A stretch of DNA of 64,000 nt from an uncultured Dermabacter sp. Its GTDB lineage: Bacteria; Actinomycetota; Actinomycetes; Actinomycetales; Dermabacteraceae. Shown in pieces: positions 62,108 to 64,000 of this stretch (its first letter is position 1; every line of letters begins with the position of its first letter). A model generated the notes under the pieces. It did not search any database. It was not told the DNA's origin and saw nothing but the letters and a program-made list of their open reading frames with translations. A program made the translations under genes and the position numbers. The stretch spans positions 1-64,000 of the forward strand of contig CAMXWV010000006.1 of NCBI GenBank assembly GCA_947252755.1. Reading direction: 5' to 3'.

Positions 62108-62998
62108 TCAGTCCTTGGCTGGTGCGGTGAGGAGGCGGCGGATGTGCTCGCGGGTGGAGTCATCCAGCCCGGCGAGGTTGAGGGCGCCGAGCGCGAGGGC
62201 GCGGTAGGCGTGCTCCAAGAGGGGATGGTCAAGCTCCGCGAGCGCGCCGAGATGCTCCGCCACGGTTCCCGCATCTCCGCGCTTCACCGGACCGGTCAGG
62301 GCATTCGCTCCGCTGGACAGCGCCCCCTCAAGGGAGGCCTGCAGAAGAGGTGCCACGAGCCGGGACGGATCCTGCACGCCGATCTCGTCGAGGATGGTGA
62401 GCACCTGGTCCACGAGCACCACCAGGTGGTTGGAGCCGTGTGCAAGGGCAAGATGGTAAGTTCCGCGGTCCGCTTCAGCCACGTCGAACGGTTCGCCGTC
62501 CAGCTCCACGACGAGCGCTGTGGCGATCGGCATGAACATAGCCGGCGCGGTCACGGCCCACGGGCAGCCGATGAGCCGGGGCAGGTCTAGTGAGGTGCCG
62601 GTGAAGGTCATCGCCGGGTGGATGGCGAGTGTGATCGCACCAGCGTCAGCAAGCGGCTTCAACACCTCGATGCCGTAGCGGCCTGAGGTATGGGCGAAGA
62701 TCTGCCCGCCGGGGACCACGCCCGCACAGGCAAGACCCGCTGCGAGCTGTGGCAGCTCATCATCGGGCACCGCGAGGATCACAAGCTCGCTGCGCTCCAC
62801 AATGGTTGCCGGATCAAGGATCGGGACACCTCGGAGCAGTTCATCAGCGCGTGAGCGGGATGCGTCGCTGACCGCCGCAGCGCCGGTGATGGCATGGCCG
62901 GTGGCGCGCAGCGCTGAGCCGATCACGGCGCCGACGCGTCCAGCGCTGATGATGCCGACTCCCATCCGGGAATCGTTCGAGGCTGCTGGAAGATTCAC
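62108..62998 (-). CDS. Rossmann-fold and DUF2520 domain protein
   Basis: This 296-residue protein has an N-terminal NAD(P)-binding Rossmann fold (VGIISAGRVGAVIGSAL then LVILAVPDDELPQL) and a C-terminal helical DUF2520 domain with AIHPAMTFTGTSLDL and THLALAHGSNHLV-like HLALAHGSNHLVVLVDQVL. The layout resembles 6-phosphogluconate dehydrogenase-like reductases. It is placed directly before panC, so a pantoate-pathway reductase role (ketopantoate reductase) is an attractive inference, not proven. The GTG 62998 overlaps the PH-domain gene stop by four bases. Confidence 0.82.
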   Translation of the reverse strand: MNLPAASNDSRMGVGIISAGRVGAVIGSALRATGHAITGAAAVSDASRSRADELLRGVPILDPATIVERSELVILAVPDDELPQLAAGLACAGVVPGGQIFAHTSGRYGIEVLKPLADAGAITLAIHPAMTFTGTSLDLPRLIGCPWAVTAPAMFMPIATALVVELDGEPFDVAEADRGTYHLALAHGSNHLVVLVDQVLTILDEIGVQDPSRLVAPLLQASLEGALSSGANALTGPVKRGDAGTVAEHLGALAELDHPLLEHAYRALALGALNLAGLDDSTREHIRRLLTAPAKD

Positions 62999-64000
62999 TC
63001 CTCTACGGTATCGCCTGCGGAAATCGGTTCCGGTGAAGCTGCGGCGAGGATCGGCGGAATGTCATCGCTCGCATCGTCTCCCACCGGCCGCGCCCAGTGT
63101 TCTCGGTCGCGGTAGCGGCGGCTGACTGCGGCGTCGGTGCGCAGGGTCTCGGCGAGGCGGAGCGCGTCGGCGCTGGGAAGGGTGAAGGCGCTGGTGCCGC
63201 CATCGCCCGCGGTGGCGACCACGAGCGTGCAGTGGCCGCGCGAGCGCTCAAGCGGGCCTTCTGTGATCCGCACGCCGTGGATCCGTTCACGCGGGATGAC
63301 TTCCAGCTTCCTGGTGAAGAGTCCCCAGCGTTTGAAGAGGAACCCGTCAGTGAGGACAGTCACCTCACGGCGGCGTGCGATCGGAGTGAGCAGCCACGAC
63401 GTGGGCCGCAGACCGGTGAGGGCTGCGGGGCGCTGATCCAGCATGCGGTGCATCAGCTCCAGGTCCATCGGCGGCAGCATGCGGGTGAGGGTGGCATCGA
63501 TCTCCTCGCGGGTGCCGACCGGAAGAATGAGCCCGCTGCCGGATTCGTCCCCGTCATCTGCAGCCCCCGCGGTCTCCGCGGTGACACGGGCCCAGCCTGG
63601 TCCACTCCAGAGGAAGGGGCGCACCAGGCTGATCTGCTGCACACGGTTGGCGCTGATCGAGTCCGATCGAGTATTGAGCAGGCCGCGCCGCGTCCGCAGT
63701 CCAGTATCTGTGCTGCGGGAGACGAATCCCCACCCCGCTTCCACCCGGCTGAGCAGGAGACGTGGGCCGATGACAACGGCCGCAAAGACGGGCACCAGGG
63801 CGGCAATGCTGAACGTTTCCGCCACGATCATGCCGGCGACTGCTGCAACTGCAAAGACCACGGACACCGCCATGCTCACCCAGAGGCCCACATCGCGCAG
63901 AAGTGAGCGCAGCAGGCGGCTGGTGGGGACCCGCGCCAACAGCTGCCCCTCGGTGACATGGTCGAAGAGGAAGTCTTGGGCGCGGCTGCGCAGCCCGCCC
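62995..64000 (-). CDS. bPH2/YdbT-like PH-domain membrane protein (5' part beyond edge)
   Basis: The visible 335 residues form the C-terminal part of a YdbT-like protein with bacterial PH domains. Two membrane helices lie near the left end of this part (LWVSMAVSVVFAVAAVAGMI, FSIAALVPVFAAVVIGP), then PH-like segments with SDSISANRVQQISLVRPF and RKLEVIPRERIHGVRITEGP. The reading frame stays open to 64000 (QDFLFDHVTEGQLL precedes the last in-frame start at 63939), so the beginning is missing. In other genomes it sits before DUF2520 and panC with a YdbS-like partner. Function is unknown. Confidence 0.8.
   Translation of the reverse strand, partial: GGLRSRAQDFLFDHVTEGQLLARVPTSRLLRSLLRDVGLWVSMAVSVVFAVAAVAGMIVAETFSIAALVPVFAAVVIGPRLLLSRVEAGWGFVSRSTDTGLRTRRGLLNTRSDSISANRVQQISLVRPFLWSGPGWARVTAETAGAADDGDESGSGLILPVGTREEIDATLTRMLPPMDLELMHRMLDQRPAALTGLRPTSWLLTPIARRREVTVLTDGFLFKRWGLFTRKLEVIPRERIHGVRITEGPLERSRGHCTLVVATAGDGGTSAFTLPSADALRLAETLRTDAAVSRRYRDREHWARPVGDDASDDIPPILAAASPEPISAGDTVEE

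Overview
The window is high-GC bacterial chromosome, densely coded, with short gaps and many start/stop overlaps. Gene content and order point to an actinomycete, probably a Micrococcales-type organism (Dermabacteraceae-like is a guess). The evidence is Lsr2, a Pmt-type protein mannosyltransferase, a SepX/GlpR-like divisome protein, a cysteine-free L32, and gene order resembling the Mycobacterium pmt-to-ppx and clpC-lsr2-lysS-panC blocks. Respiration looks menaquinone-based: MenG, a type II NADH dehydrogenase, malate:quinone oxidoreductase and a membrane GlpD are all here. No rRNA, CRISPR array, insertion sequence or prophage gene was seen, and no gap exceeds about 220 bases.

Layout. 1-4.4 kb: menG, serC, a purine permease and nagB. 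4.6-18.2 kb: a long minus-strand housekeeping run of ndh, a DUF501-Ppx fusion, ftsB, eno, mazG, mfd, pth, rplY, prs and glmU, headed by a tRNA-Gln. 18.4-23.3 kb: a TetR/MarR pair, then an SPFH protein, a zinc-ribbon membrane protein and two small membrane proteins that look like a membrane-stress module. 23.4-27 kb: an ABC exporter with its own two-component system. 27-35.1 kb: ABC-F protein, ispE, rsmA, tatD, rpmF, rsmI, pmt and luxS. 35.2-41.3 kb: a LysR-type effector domain without a visible DNA-binding region, a SorC-type regulator, and glpD-glpF-glpK. 41.4-46.4 kb: a minus-strand operon of sepX-like, PLP fold III protein, sugar-lactone/alditol oxidase-like flavoprotein, IMPase and a DUF4870 protein. 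46.4-53.3 kb: 5-formyl-THF cyclo-ligase, SAF-like protein, mscL, mutY, argA, dedA and clpC. 53.5-59 kb: mqo, lutABC and an aldose-1-epimerase-like gene, sitting between clpC and lsr2. 59-64 kb: lsr2, a small membrane protein, lysS, panC, a DUF2520 protein and a PH-domain protein cut by the right edge.

How the genes work together. Glycerol use (GlpF, GlpK, GlpD) and malate or lactate oxidation (Mqo, LutABC) both deliver electrons toward the quinone pool that MenG helps make. The SorC regulator, divergent from glpD, shares with it an intergenic inverted repeat that is a plausible operator. clpC carries an upstream ClgR-like inverted repeat. The most interesting accessory candidates are the SPFH/zinc-ribbon cassette, the exporter/two-component unit with its phased repeats, and the oxidase/PLP pair inside the sepX-like operon. 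Start sites were chosen mainly by Shine-Dalgarno position and overlap with neighbours; all functions are read from sequence motifs and family memory, with no database search.
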